Positions 32,488-41,516 are shown, numbered from the stretch's first letter. The stretch is 46,136 nucleotides of DNA from UBA2144 sp964506185 (GCA_964506185.1 CAZDKL010000010.1:1-46136), one strand, 5' to 3'. Numbers and translations are program-made. The notes: generated by a model from the sequence alone, not told the origin.

Positions 32488-34278
32488 TTATGCCTTCTCC
32501 GCCATTTCAATATTATCATCTCCTCCTTCAACAACTGCCTTGATTCGTCTTACGCCTGATGATGAACTCTCTTCTTTCTTAATTTTAAATTTTCCAATCA
32601 TGCCGGTACGGGCAACATGTGGTCCTCCGCAAATCTCACAGCTAAAGTTTTCAATTGTGAAAACCTTAACTTCATTCCCGTATCTGTCATCAAAAACTCC
32701 AATTGCCCCTTCTTTTTTGGCACCCTCTACGTCAGTCAGGTGATAACTGATTGGGAGATCAGCTTCAATCGCATCATTGACCAGTTTCTCAACTTCTTCA
32801 ATCTGCTCCTTGGTCATTTTTTCCGGATGAGAGAAATCAAATCTAAGCCTTTCAGCTGTTATATTAGATCCTTTCTGATAAACATGATCTCCAAGAACCT
32901 TCCTCAGTGCTGCGTTCAATAAATGAGTTGAAGTATGAAGCTTAGTAGTCTCAGCTGACTGGTCCGCAAGTCCTCCGCTGAATCTTTGCTCTGCACCGGC
33001 GCGACTTAGCTCCTGATGTTTCTCGAAAGAAATCTTAAATCCTTCTTCATCAACTTTTAGGCCTTCCTCTTCAGCTAATTCTTTAGTCAGCTCCAACGGG
33101 AAACCGTACGTGTCATACAAATGGAAGGCGGTCACACCATCAATCTCAGTTGCAGACTTTGCAACTGCTTTTTCAAATTGTTTCATTCCTTCCTTAAGAG
33201 TCTTTCCAAATTGAAGCTCCTCACCACTCAGAGCATCACGAATTTCTTTTTCTTTATCCTTAAGGTTCCCATAAACATGCGAGTACTGCTTGATAACCTC
33301 GTCCGCTATCGTCGGGGTGAATGTTCCATCGTGCTCAATTTTCAAATATCTACCTGATCGGATTGCTCTCCTTATAAGTCGTCTGAGGACATAACCCTGA
33401 TCAACGTTCGAAGGGAGGATTCCATCTGCAATTATAAATGCTGCAGCTCTGATGTGATCAGCAATTATTCTTTGGTGCTTTAAGCCCTCAGAGTCAGCCA
33501 ATGACATAACTCTATCCATGATCGGTTGAATCCGATCAGTTTCGTATACATTTCCGCGCTCTTGCATCACGGTGGCGACACGTTCGAGTCCCATGCCTGT
33601 ATCAACATTTTTTTGCTTAAGAGGCTCAAAGCTACCATCATCCTTTTTGTTATATTGCATAAACACGTCGTTCCAAACTTCCAGCCAGCCATAAGGGTGT
33701 GTTTCGGGATTTCCTTTCGGATCATCTTCATTCATCCATACAAACATTTCTGTGTCTGGTCCGCATGGCCCCGTCTGCCCAGCTGGTCCCCACCAGTTAT
33801 CTTCTTTGGGCAGAAAACCAATTCGTTCTTCGGGAATTCCCACTCCCATCCAAAGTTTTGCTGCCTCTTCATCCTTTGGCGCATCATCATCTCCGCAAAA
33901 ACATGTCACAGCCAATCTCTCAACTGGTATCTCCAGCACCTCAGTCAAATATTCAAAACTCATTTTAATTGCCCCTTCCTTAAAGTAATCACCAAGGCTC
34001 CAGTTTCCAAGCATTTCGAACATCGTCAAATGAGACTCATCACCGACTTCATCAATATCTTGAGTTCTTATGCACTTCTGACTGTCTGTGATTCTCTTGC
34101 CTCCCGGATGTGGTTCACCCAAAAGATAGGGGACTAGCGGGTGCATTCCGGCTGTTGTGAATAGAACTGTAGGGTCATTTTCTGGGATCAGTGGCGCACT
34201 GGGTATAACTGTGTGACCCTTCGATTCGAAGAAGCTTAAGTAGGATTGCCGGATTTCGTCGGTGGATACTGGTTTCAT
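32488..34278 (-). CDS. alaS: Alanyl-tRNA synthetase, short form
   Basis: The product is 596 aa from the ATG at 34278. It attaches alanine to tRNA-Ala. The catalytic core starts STDEIRQSYLSFFESKGH and contains TAGMHPLVPYLLGEPHP, CIRTQDIDEVG and WWGPAGQTGPCGPDTE. The editing domain is kept, with zinc-site HTSTHLLNAALRK and CEICGGPHVART. The DHHA1 and C-Ala domains of the usual 870-residue enzyme are missing, as in many candidate-phyla AlaS proteins. The start is supported by a promoter with its -35 in the upstream repeats and its -10 6 nt before the ATG. Confidence 0.95.
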   Translation of the reverse strand: MKPVSTDEIRQSYLSFFESKGHTVIPSAPLIPENDPTVLFTTAGMHPLVPYLLGEPHPGGKRITDSQKCIRTQDIDEVGDESHLTMFEMLGNWSLGDYFKEGAIKMSFEYLTEVLEIPVERLAVTCFCGDDDAPKDEEAAKLWMGVGIPEERIGFLPKEDNWWGPAGQTGPCGPDTEMFVWMNEDDPKGNPETHPYGWLEVWNDVFMQYNKKDDGSFEPLKQKNVDTGMGLERVATVMQERGNVYETDRIQPIMDRVMSLADSEGLKHQRIIADHIRAAAFIIADGILPSNVDQGYVLRRLIRRAIRSGRYLKIEHDGTFTPTIADEVIKQYSHVYGNLKDKEKEIRDALSGEELQFGKTLKEGMKQFEKAVAKSATEIDGVTAFHLYDTYGFPLELTKELAEEEGLKVDEEGFKISFEKHQELSRAGAEQRFSGGLADQSAETTKLHTSTHLLNAALRKVLGDHVYQKGSNITAERLRFDFSHPEKMTKEQIEEVEKLVNDAIEADLPISYHLTDVEGAKKEGAIGVFDDRYGNEVKVFTIENFSCEICGGPHVARTGMIGKFKIKKEESSSSGVRRIKAVVEGGDDNIEMAEKA

Positions 34279-34284
34279 GTGTAT

Positions 34285-34312
34285 AACATAACATTCAACA
34301 ATCAACAGTCAA
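34285..34312 (-). promoter_or_regulatory. alaS promoter with repeat-derived -35
   Basis: On the minus strand TTGACT (34312-34307) lies inside the CAACAGT heptamer array, and TATGTT (34290-34285) is the -10. The spacer is 16 bp. The ATG at 34278 begins 6 nt after the -10, predicting a leaderless transcript. Confidence 0.6.
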
Positions 34313-34334
34313 CAATCAACAGTCAACAATCAAC
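34296..34334. repeat. Heptamer repeat array (CAACAAT/CAACAGT alternating)
   Basis: Five and a half heptamers alternate CAACAAT and CAACAGT. Read on the minus strand they give TTGATTG and TTGACTG, each resembling a -35 box. The array lies between the divergent alaS and four-helix-bundle genes. Confidence 0.9.
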
Positions 34335-34379
34335 AAAAATGCTGGTGGTGTAAATGTGACTATGATAGGTTCGGGAGCT

Positions 34380-34859
34380 ATGGTTGCATTCAGATTCAGA
34401 CAATTTAAGGTTTATCATGATGCAAAGAAGTTTAGAAAACTATGTCTCAAACTTGTAGATAAGCTAAAATTACAACATGCGTATGATCTAGCTGATCAGA
34501 TTAAAAGAGCTAGCCTTTCTGTGGTTTTGAATATTGCAGAAGGATCTTCAAAGAGGTCAGATATTGATTTTGCAAGGTTTCTTGAAACTTCAAGTGGCTC
34601 CGTAAATGAAGTAGTTGCAGCATTTGATTTGGCTAATGATGAAGATTTGATATCTCATAATGAGTATTTACAAATAGAAAAAGAAACAAATCAGATTTTA
34701 GATGCAGGATGCATAGAAAAGTTTGTGTTCCATCAGAGGATGGTGGTAATGCAGATAAAAAGCGAAAAGTTAATCCAATTTCCAAAAGACGAGAGGCCTG
34801 GACAAGGCTTGGAAGGAGAAAGAAAAAAGCAGTACGGCTTACGGAAGAATTGGGTTTAA
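34380..34859 (+). CDS. Four-helix-bundle protein (S23/TIGR02436-like), 3' end running into sigma gene
   Basis: From the ATG at 34380 (MVAFRFRQFKVYHDAKKF) the family signature is plain to about residue 110: DQIKRASLSVVLNIAEGSSKRS, then DFARFLETSSGSVNEVVAAF. The usual closing helix is missing. Instead the last 50 residues (GCIEKFVFHQRMVVMQ onward) are read in a different frame over what is also the 5' coding part of the sigma-factor gene. Function is unknown. Possible readings are an intact gene that lost its stop, or a gene inserted in the sigma locus. A GGGAG lies 4 nt before the ATG, and TATGAT at 34361-34366 may be its -10. Confidence 0.8.
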   Translation: MVAFRFRQFKVYHDAKKFRKLCLKLVDKLKLQHAYDLADQIKRASLSVVLNIAEGSSKRSDIDFARFLETSSGSVNEVVAAFDLANDEDLISHNEYLQIEKETNQILDAGCIEKFVFHQRMVVMQIKSEKLIQFPKDERPGQGLEGERKKQYGLRKNWV

Positions 34860-37800
34860 GGACAAACAAAATCGAGCAATGTATTGAGATACTCGAGGAC
34901 TTCGATAAAGAAGTAGAATCACTTCGCTGGAAAATTTCCGAGAGTGGAGATAAAGCAGAAGTTGAAGAAAGCAGAGAAAGGCTTCACGAGATATTGGAAT
35001 TACTTCAGGAAACTCCGGCAAGTTTGCACAGCAAAGTTAAGTACATAAAACAGAAGTACACTGAATATCAACAAGCTAAGAGAGAACTTAGCGAAGGGAA
35101 CCTCCGATTAGTTGTTTCCATTGCAAAGAAATACAGAAACAGAGGGCTTGGTTTTCTGGATCTGATTCAGGAAGGAAATTCCGGTCTTATGCGTGCAGTT
35201 GATAAGTTCGAGTACAGAAGGGGATTTAAGTTTTGCACTTACGCGACATGGTGGATAAGGCAGGCGATAACAAGAGCAGTTGCAGATCAATCGAGGACGA
35301 TCAGGATTCCGGTTCATATGGTAGAGACTATGAGTCGAGTGAGGAATGTGCAAAGACAATTGTTACAAGAAAAAGGACGCGAGCCGACTTTGGAAGAAGT
35401 TGCAAAGAGAGCTGAAACGACAGTTGATGAAGCAAGAAAAGTGCTTGCAATGGGCAGGTATCCAATAAGTTTGGAACGTCCCATCGGGCATGGTGAAGAC
35501 TGCCAATTTGCAGATATGATGCCGGACGAAAGAGAAGCACAACCTGCAGAGGAAGCGAGCCATGATATGTTAAAAGCTCGAGTTAAAGAAGTATTAGCAG
35601 GTCTATCTTTTCGTGAGAGGAGTATTATTGAACTTAGATACGGGCTTGGAGACGGATACAGTTACACGCTTGAGGAAGTCGGACACATTTTCAAAGTTAC
35701 ACGCGAACGCGTGAGGCAGATTGAAGCGAAGGCAGTCAGAAAACTACAACAGCCGGGTAGAAGCAGGAAACTTGAGGGATTTGTTGATTGGCAAACTATA
35801 CTTAGAATCTCCGGCGATGCGGATCCTGTTCAAGCTGATGCAGATTCTGTAAGTCCGTTATCTTCCGGTGCTAATCCAAGGGGAGGAAAGGGAGGTAGGC
35901 CGCCGGCAGATTTTTATCCCCCCAAAATACTTAATGCAGTTGCTGAATTAGGCGGAAAGATTGATTCACCGTCCATTGAAAGCATTGGTGTTTATGTTGG
36001 TTGCAATCATAATACCGTTAGCGGTAATTTGGATAAACTGGTAGCAAGAGGACTTGTAGATGCTGATACAAGAAAGATAACACCTCTCGGAGAAAGAGAG
36101 TTGCAGCGTCTTGGGGAACTTAAAAAACCTACTCCGGAAGCAGAGCCTGCCGGAGTTCAAGTTGTAAAAGATAAAGCAGGTGGAGGAAGGAGAGAGGAAA
36201 TGTTCTTCTTATTGTGTGAATCGCCTGTAGATAAAGGTAGAAATAAGAATTCGGTCCAAAGGCGAATAGAATCTTCTCATGATACAGTTGATTTGGGGAT
36301 AAAACACTTTATGGAAGGAGGTGTTATGGAATTGGATGATAGCAGTGGAACAAAAAACTATTTCCCAACAGCGGATGGTTGGGATACTTACAGATGGATG
36401 AAAGTTGAAGCAGATGCGGAAACAGCATTGGCGGTTGCGGATCGCGGAGGCAATGCGGATGCGGAGCAACCATCAGCTCCAAATGCCAACAGAAGATGGG
36501 ATGTATTTGATTACTTCTATTGCAATCCTGAACCATTGCCGCCGGATGTCGCGGTGGCTAATGTGGTTGCAGCCTTGAATATAGAAACAACTACAGCAAC
36601 AGGCCATTTGAAGGGATTGGTCAGAGATGGATATTTAACTATCAGAAGAGAATCAGGAAACAGAGTGTACTACGATCCGTGCCAGCTTGGCCGTGATGAA
36701 AGAGACAGGCGTCTAATGCTTGATGCAGAGACGGAAGAAGATGAGTTTGACATAGGCAACATTGATCAAGATGAGCTGGCAATAATAGCGATATTGGCAG
36801 AAGAGCCTGCGAATACAGATCGCACTTATGGTTGGCTTTCTGTCAAAACCGAAATGGCTCCGTCGACGATTGCAAAACGCGTCAGAAGATTAAAGCAAGT
36901 GGGACTTATATCGGAAGGGACAAAAAAGGGAACAGTGCACAGAAGCAATCTTACAGCACAGGGATTTCTGGCTTACCATGAGAAAAAGAGAAGAGATGCA
37001 AAAAGAGAAGAGCAGGATGCAAAACTTAAATCTCATGCAACTGAATCGGATGTTGGGCCTGCAGAGCCATCAGAAGCAGGATCTGAAACACATTATTATT
37101 GTGCGAGGTTGCCTGTAAGTAGTCCTGAGGATTTGGTGTTCAATTGTCTTTATGGAAATGCGCTTAGTGTTGGCGGAATCACATTAAGAGAAGTAACCAG
37201 AGAGCTGGTAGTGGCGCCGAGATTTGCGCAAGATCAATTAGACAGTTTGGTTGAAAGAGGTTGGGCAAAGATTAATAGTGATGAACCAGGACTTCCAAAG
37301 TATGTCAGAACAGATTTGGGAGGGAAGGAAGCAGGCAGAAGAGAGAAATATGTCGCGGCTGCGCCTGTTGAGAAACCGGAGCCTGCTACGGTTCAGGATG
37401 AAGCTGATGAAGCAGATGAACCCGCGTCACATGCACCACCTGAACCTGAGCCTGCCTCTGAAAGCCCAGATGCAAAGGAGAAAAGTAAAGTTGGCTTGGA
37501 ATTTGAAGATATTTTGATTAAGTTTATTTACACTTCTGAATCATGTACTGATAGCTTTTCAGCAGATATTGTTACTGTTTCTATGGGTGTGCATTTGACT
37601 ACTGCCAGGGATCATTTGGACATGTTGGCGAAAAGGGGTTTTTTGTATCCAAGTGAAGGTCAAGGCGGAAGAGTCCGTTATGCAAGAACCGAACTTGGAG
37701 AAGCAGACTTTAGAAGACGGCGAAATCTCCGTGCCGAAGTGGATGCCTCAGCTGCAAAACAGATTCATGTTCCTGAGCATTTATTGAAAATGATTGATGT

Positions 37801-38005
37801 TTTGGCAAAGCACCCCCTTGAAACCGATAGAGGTATTCGATGGCTAGCAGACACGCTTGATTTGGAACCAGCAGTCGCCGGTGCGCACTATGGTCAACTG
37901 GAAGAGAAATCCATGGTCGACGATGAAGATGGGGATGGATATAAATGCAGGCAACTGTCATCCCTAGGTTGGCTTGTTTACCATGCGCAGGCGAAACAAA
38001 TTTAA
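34709..38005 (+). CDS. Sigma-70 factor (regions 2-4) fused to about seven winged-helix modules
   Basis: The 1098-aa product starts at 34709, inside the preceding gene. Residues about 20-60 (REAWTRLGRRKKKAVRLTEELGLRTNK) match the non-conserved region seen in primary sigma factors. Regions 2.1-2.4 lie at about 126-195 (NLRLVVSIAKKYRNRGLGFLD, FKFCTYATWWIRQAITRA), region 3 at 196-270 (IRIPVHMVETMSR..., PISLERPIG) and region 4 at about 285-350 (TLEEVGHIFKVTRERVRQIE). Region 1.2 is absent. A low-complexity linker leads to seven related about 70-residue winged-helix units near 402-470, 494-565, 596-665, 690-760, 805-880, 930-1005 and 1020-1095. Each has a helix ending DKL(V/A)xRGL or similar and a beta wing, and they are separated by acidic Pro/Ala-rich linkers. 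It probably directs polymerase to promoters and may read extra DNA or protein signals. Confidence 0.88.
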   Translation: MHRKVCVPSEDGGNADKKRKVNPISKRREAWTRLGRRKKKAVRLTEELGLRTNKIEQCIEILEDFDKEVESLRWKISESGDKAEVEESRERLHEILELLQETPASLHSKVKYIKQKYTEYQQAKRELSEGNLRLVVSIAKKYRNRGLGFLDLIQEGNSGLMRAVDKFEYRRGFKFCTYATWWIRQAITRAVADQSRTIRIPVHMVETMSRVRNVQRQLLQEKGREPTLEEVAKRAETTVDEARKVLAMGRYPISLERPIGHGEDCQFADMMPDEREAQPAEEASHDMLKARVKEVLAGLSFRERSIIELRYGLGDGYSYTLEEVGHIFKVTRERVRQIEAKAVRKLQQPGRSRKLEGFVDWQTILRISGDADPVQADADSVSPLSSGANPRGGKGGRPPADFYPPKILNAVAELGGKIDSPSIESIGVYVGCNHNTVSGNLDKLVARGLVDADTRKITPLGERELQRLGELKKPTPEAEPAGVQVVKDKAGGGRREEMFFLLCESPVDKGRNKNSVQRRIESSHDTVDLGIKHFMEGGVMELDDSSGTKNYFPTADGWDTYRWMKVEADAETALAVADRGGNADAEQPSAPNANRRWDVFDYFYCNPEPLPPDVAVANVVAALNIETTTATGHLKGLVRDGYLTIRRESGNRVYYDPCQLGRDERDRRLMLDAETEEDEFDIGNIDQDELAIIAILAEEPANTDRTYGWLSVKTEMAPSTIAKRVRRLKQVGLISEGTKKGTVHRSNLTAQGFLAYHEKKRRDAKREEQDAKLKSHATESDVGPAEPSEAGSETHYYCARLPVSSPEDLVFNCLYGNALSVGGITLREVTRELVVAPRFAQDQLDSLVERGWAKINSDEPGLPKYVRTDLGGKEAGRREKYVAAAPVEKPEPATVQDEADEADEPASHAPPEPEPASESPDAKEKSKVGLEFEDILIKFIYTSESCTDSFSADIVTVSMGVHLTTARDHLDMLAKRGFLYPSEGQGGRVRYARTELGEADFRRRRNLRAEVDASAAKQIHVPEHLLKMIDVLAKHPLETDRGIRWLADTLDLEPAVAGAHYGQLEEKSMVDDEDGDGYKCRQLSSLGWLVYHAQAKQI

Positions 38006-38370
38006 TAAGTTAGTGCCTTTTCAATCTTTTTTAGAACACTATTCAAATGATTTACAGTTTGACCATTGCCAAATCTTATAACTTTTAAACCTTCTGACTT
38101 AAGATATTCTTCTCTTTCAATATCATAAGCTTCGGCACCAGGTTTAAAATGAGATATACCATCTATTTCGATTATCAGTCTTTTTTCAACACAAAGAAAA
38201 TCAACAATGTAAGGACCTACAGGAACTTGTCTTCGAAATTTTAATCCATGAAATCGTTTTGCTCGTAGAGCTCTCCATAGTTTAAGTTCACCGGGAGTTT
38301 GTCGCTTTCTAAGGTTTTGTGCGAATGATGTTTTTGGCTTGTGTAGGTTGTATGTAAAGTATTTGAGCAT
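38002..38370 (-). CDS. DUF559-family (Vsr-like endonuclease fold) protein
   Basis: The start at 38370 (MLKYFTYNLHKPKT) gives 122 aa. The DUF559 signature is complete: RKRQTPGELKLWRALRAKRFHGLKFRRQVPVGPYIVDFLC, EKRLIIEIDGISH and VIRFGN. These proteins share the PD-(D/E)XK-like fold of Vsr mismatch endonucleases, and their role is unproven. They are often found near repeats and mobile elements, and a palindromic repeat cluster follows directly upstream (38393-38512). The longer frame to 38442 would run through that cluster. The stop overlaps the convergent sigma gene by 3-4 bp. Confidence 0.9.
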   Translation of the reverse strand: MLKYFTYNLHKPKTSFAQNLRKRQTPGELKLWRALRAKRFHGLKFRRQVPVGPYIVDFLCVEKRLIIEIDGISHFKPGAEAYDIEREEYLKSEGLKVIRFGNGQTVNHLNSVLKKIEKALTY

Positions 38371-38392
38371 AAGGCGACGATGATAGCACAAA

Positions 38393-38512
38393 CCCCCTCC
38401 CCCTGTCCCCCTCCCCTTGGGAGGGGGAACTAGGTTTAGCAATTAAAATCTATGTAGCACTTGTGACAACTTTCCCCTCCCTTAGGGAGGGGTTAGGGGA
38501 GGGGGGTTAGGT
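38393..38512. repeat. Cluster of CCCCTCCC/GGGAGGGG palindromes (REP-like)
   Basis: CCCCCTCCCCTTGGGAGGGGG (about 38407-38427) and CCCCTCCCTTAGGGAGGGG (38474-38492) form two strong hairpins in inverted arrangement, with GC-only flanks. They lie between the DUF559 gene and the shikimate-kinase-like gene. The AT-rich centre (about 38430-38470) holds no gene. Confidence 0.85.
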
Positions 38513-38520
38513 TGTCGTTT

Positions 38521-39075
38521 TCATTTATAAAACTTCCCAAGTTCAGCAATCGCGATCGGAAGGTACTGCGAGAAGGGGACTCGTTCATGAATCGTAATGT
38601 TCGCCACCTCTTCGTAAAGTGGATTTCTTTTTGCTAGAAGCTCAGATGCAATTGCCTCGGGATCTTTATCCGCAAATTCGTGACGTTCCTTTTTGGCCTC
38701 AGCAATATGTTTTTTAACTTTATCTTTTCCAGCTTTTATCCAGATTACTGCTGATCTGTTTTTGAGTGCTGAGCGAACTCCTGGCGATTCAACTGCGCCC
38801 CCTCCGGTTACTATCAGATTACCGGGCTTAAGTGATTCGAGAATAAGCTTGGTTTCTATTTTCCTAAATTCTGTTTCTCCATTCTTAGCAATATAATCTT
38901 TGATAACTCCATGATGCTTAATAAATTCCTGATCAATATCAATTCGATTCAGATTAATTTTATTTGCAAGGCGTTTGCCAAAGTTAGATTTGCCGACTGC
39001 GTTCATACCGACCAATGCGACGCACCGGTCAGTACTACTTTTGTTGCCTCTAAAAAACTTCTGCATTAATTTCAT
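38521..39075 (-). CDS. Shikimate-kinase-like P-loop kinase
   Basis: The 184-aa product has a P-loop (VGMNAVGKSNFGKRLA), DIDQEF (the shikimate-binding Asp region), FRKIETKLI with the substrate-binding Arg, and VTGGGAV, which matches the GGG motif of shikimate kinases. The lid arginine region appears as RNPLYEEVA. These features fit AroK-type phosphorylation of shikimate. The sequence is otherwise divergent, and a gluconate-kinase-like or other small-molecule role is possible. No other shikimate-pathway gene is adjacent. The only relative is the chorismate-mutase-like gene at 5918. Confidence 0.7.
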   Translation of the reverse strand: MKLMQKFFRGNKSSTDRCVALVGMNAVGKSNFGKRLANKINLNRIDIDQEFIKHHGVIKDYIAKNGETEFRKIETKLILESLKPGNLIVTGGGAVESPGVRSALKNRSAVIWIKAGKDKVKKHIAEAKKERHEFADKDPEAIASELLAKRNPLYEEVANITIHERVPFSQYLPIAIAELGKFYK

Positions 39076-39095
39076 GACTACAAGTAGTTTACTCT

Positions 39096-41417
39096 TTAAT
39101 TCACTTCACACACAAAACCAAATCTCTTATCTAGCCTCTTATTCACTCTGTCAATCATCTTCTGAATTCCGGAGAATCTTCTTTCAACTCTTGGACAAAC
39201 TCGAGTCTTCATCTTCTGCATCTCTTTGCTTAGTTCGTTTCCTGTTACAACTAATGCAGGTGGAAGTTCAGATTGCGGCTCTTCTTCAACTCCTTCTGGC
39301 TCGAGTGAAGATCCAGTGCCCGTCAGAATGGAACCGCTTCCACCTCCTGAATTATCAGATGTGCCTCCAGATTCTTCTGGCGCTGCCGATCTTCGATATT
39401 GTGCTATGGCGCCAAGAGACATGAGCTTTTTGCGTCGACTTTTTGCAGGATTGTTTGCATGTCCACCACTTGCTCCATCTCCAAATATACCCATATCCGA
39501 AAATGCAGTAGTTGTGCATGTTACGGTATTGGCAGACGTATCTACAGTACATCCGGTAAGCTCATACCAATCAGATCCATCGTATCGGTATATCTTAAGT
39601 GTTGATTCCTCATAACCGCTTATGTCATCATCAGTATATGACATTTCAATAGAAATGCTTTCACTGAAAGACGTTACTGCCGTGGAAGTATTCTGAAGCG
39701 CTGCAAAGTTGTACATGCGTCCCAGATGAGTTTTTCCGGATGGAGTGGATGCGGTGGCCAGAACTTCATCTGCGGACAGTTTCTTCATCTGGTAATTTAA
39801 GTTGCTTGCATGGGCATCAGCAGGGATGGTCATAGTCACACCCGTATTTGTTCCTGTAAGCTCGATTGTTCCTCCGGCAGCTGCAACAACTGTATTACCT
39901 GATGAAGATTGAACGGAAGCTCCACCTGTACATGCCGTAGTCATCAATGTATTGGCCCCAGTTCCCATCCTTCCCGAAGCATCTCTGGAAACTGATCTAA
40001 AAGAGTATTGGGTACATCCTACAAGCGAAGATATCGCCGATGAATGCGAAGAAACTCTTACTCCTGTATTGGATTCGGCATTAGAAGCAGTATATGAACC
40101 GCTTCCAAAACCAAACAAAACCTGTGAAGAACCAGCTTCATTAGAATCCCACGTAATAGTGCAGGCGTTAGCCGTACAGGATGATCCGAATCCGCTTACG
40201 CCAGGATTAGTGTTGTCAGCCGTTCTGAAGTTCCATGTAGTCTCGTCTGATACCCCTACGTAATTATTTCCACTTGCATCCGGAGCAAAATTGGAATCAA
40301 TTTTAACGTAATAATTAGTCCACTCTGCAAAATTTGATGTTGGATTAATGGTCAGAGTATCAGTTCCTGATCCTGTGACTGCTCCTGTGGCAGCACATAT
40401 CTGCTCCACAATGGAATTATCCGAGCTTTTATATATTGTCAGGTAACCTGTTCCTGTTGTGCCGATGTTTTCATTAAAAGCCATAACCAGGTTAGCGGAT
40501 GTTCCAAGATCTGTTCCTTCATCAGTTGGTGTAAGAGTAGATACGGTAGGGGCGGCTGCATCGGATGCATACTCATGTATAGAGTCGCTGGTTGGTCCAA
40601 TAACGAATAACTTAGAGCCATCCGATGAAGATGCAAAATGGGCAAGCTCAGAAGTTTCTTCGTCTCCATAATATACGCTCACACTGTCATATGTTGCCGT
40701 GGACACGTTCCAGGCAGAGGAGAGTGAATACTGAAAAATCTTTTTATTATAAAAACCTATCATATACATCTTTGTTCCGTCGGAGTTCATTACTATATCT
40801 TTTGGCGAAACGTCTTCGACGGGATCGTAATAAATCTCATCATATGTTGCAGTTGTTATATCCCATGCTGAAGAAAGCGAGTATTGGTATATTTTCCCAC
40901 CTGCTTTTCCATTTACGTACAATTTTGTACCGTTGGGATCTAGGTATATACCATAGAGATTTAGACTGGGGTTAGCTAAATAAGGTGATCGGTCGATATA
41001 CGAGATACTGCTAATATCCCATGCCGGGGAAAGAGAGTATTCATAAATCCTTTTGCTATGGCTCATCAGGTACAGTTTTGTCCCGTCGGGTTTAAAATGT
41101 ATATCCATAGGATCACTGCATTGGTTTCTTACATCGTTTGAAGTTTTTTCTAGTGTAGCGGTTGATATGTCCCATGGAGTGGAAAGTGAATACTGCTTAA
41201 TATCATCAGGTCCGGGATCAAGAACATAAAATTTTGTACCATCAGAATTGAATTCCATTGCATACGGCATACTTGTTTCGCTGTCTATGTCTAGGCTGGT
41301 GCTGGAGTAAACATATCCATCTATACTCCATGCAAATGCGGTGTTAGCGATCAATACAAATACGGATGCTGTAACCAGCAAGAATATGGCCTTAAAAAGT
41401 CTGTGGCAGGACATCAT
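39096..41417 (-). CDS. Large secreted surface protein: propeller-like repeats, Ig-like and ZU5-like domains
   Basis: The 773-aa product has a signal peptide (AIFLLVTASVFVLIANTAFA). Residues about 35-285 hold five repeats of about 50 residues with the core SDGTK(L/M)Y(V/M).G...K(I)FQYSLSSAWD(I/V)(S/T)TATYD, a propeller-like array. A Big_5/SbsA-type Ig-like domain follows (PTVSTLTPTDEGTDLG... AFNENI). Next are a fibronectin-type region (ITWDSNEAGSSQVLFGFG) and a ZU5-like domain (AAGGTIELTGTNTGVTMTIPADAHA...). A basic, Ser/Gly-rich linker and a C-terminal helix with two cysteines end the chain. No LPXTG or membrane anchor is seen. It is probably displayed on or released from the surface. Its ATG follows no clear Shine-Dalgarno. 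Confidence 0.85.
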   Translation of the reverse strand: MMSCHRLFKAIFLLVTASVFVLIANTAFAWSIDGYVYSSTSLDIDSETSMPYAMEFNSDGTKFYVLDPGPDDIKQYSLSTPWDISTATLEKTSNDVRNQCSDPMDIHFKPDGTKLYLMSHSKRIYEYSLSPAWDISSISYIDRSPYLANPSLNLYGIYLDPNGTKLYVNGKAGGKIYQYSLSSAWDITTATYDEIYYDPVEDVSPKDIVMNSDGTKMYMIGFYNKKIFQYSLSSAWNVSTATYDSVSVYYGDEETSELAHFASSSDGSKLFVIGPTSDSIHEYASDAAAPTVSTLTPTDEGTDLGTSANLVMAFNENIGTTGTGYLTIYKSSDNSIVEQICAATGAVTGSGTDTLTINPTSNFAEWTNYYVKIDSNFAPDASGNNYVGVSDETTWNFRTADNTNPGVSGFGSSCTANACTITWDSNEAGSSQVLFGFGSGSYTASNAESNTGVRVSSHSSAISSLVGCTQYSFRSVSRDASGRMGTGANTLMTTACTGGASVQSSSGNTVVAAAGGTIELTGTNTGVTMTIPADAHASNLNYQMKKLSADEVLATASTPSGKTHLGRMYNFAALQNTSTAVTSFSESISIEMSYTDDDISGYEESTLKIYRYDGSDWYELTGCTVDTSANTVTCTTTAFSDMGIFGDGASGGHANNPAKSRRKKLMSLGAIAQYRRSAAPEESGGTSDNSGGGSGSILTGTGSSLEPEGVEEEPQSELPPALVVTGNELSKEMQKMKTRVCPRVERRFSGIQKMIDRVNKRLDKRFGFVCEVN

Positions 41418-41516
41418 CGCAGTAGCAACGGCTTAATTGCTAGTTCGAGGATAATTCTATATGAGTTTTGGAACTATACAAAGCTAATTAACTTGAGCTC
41501 AATAGTAGTTCATTTT

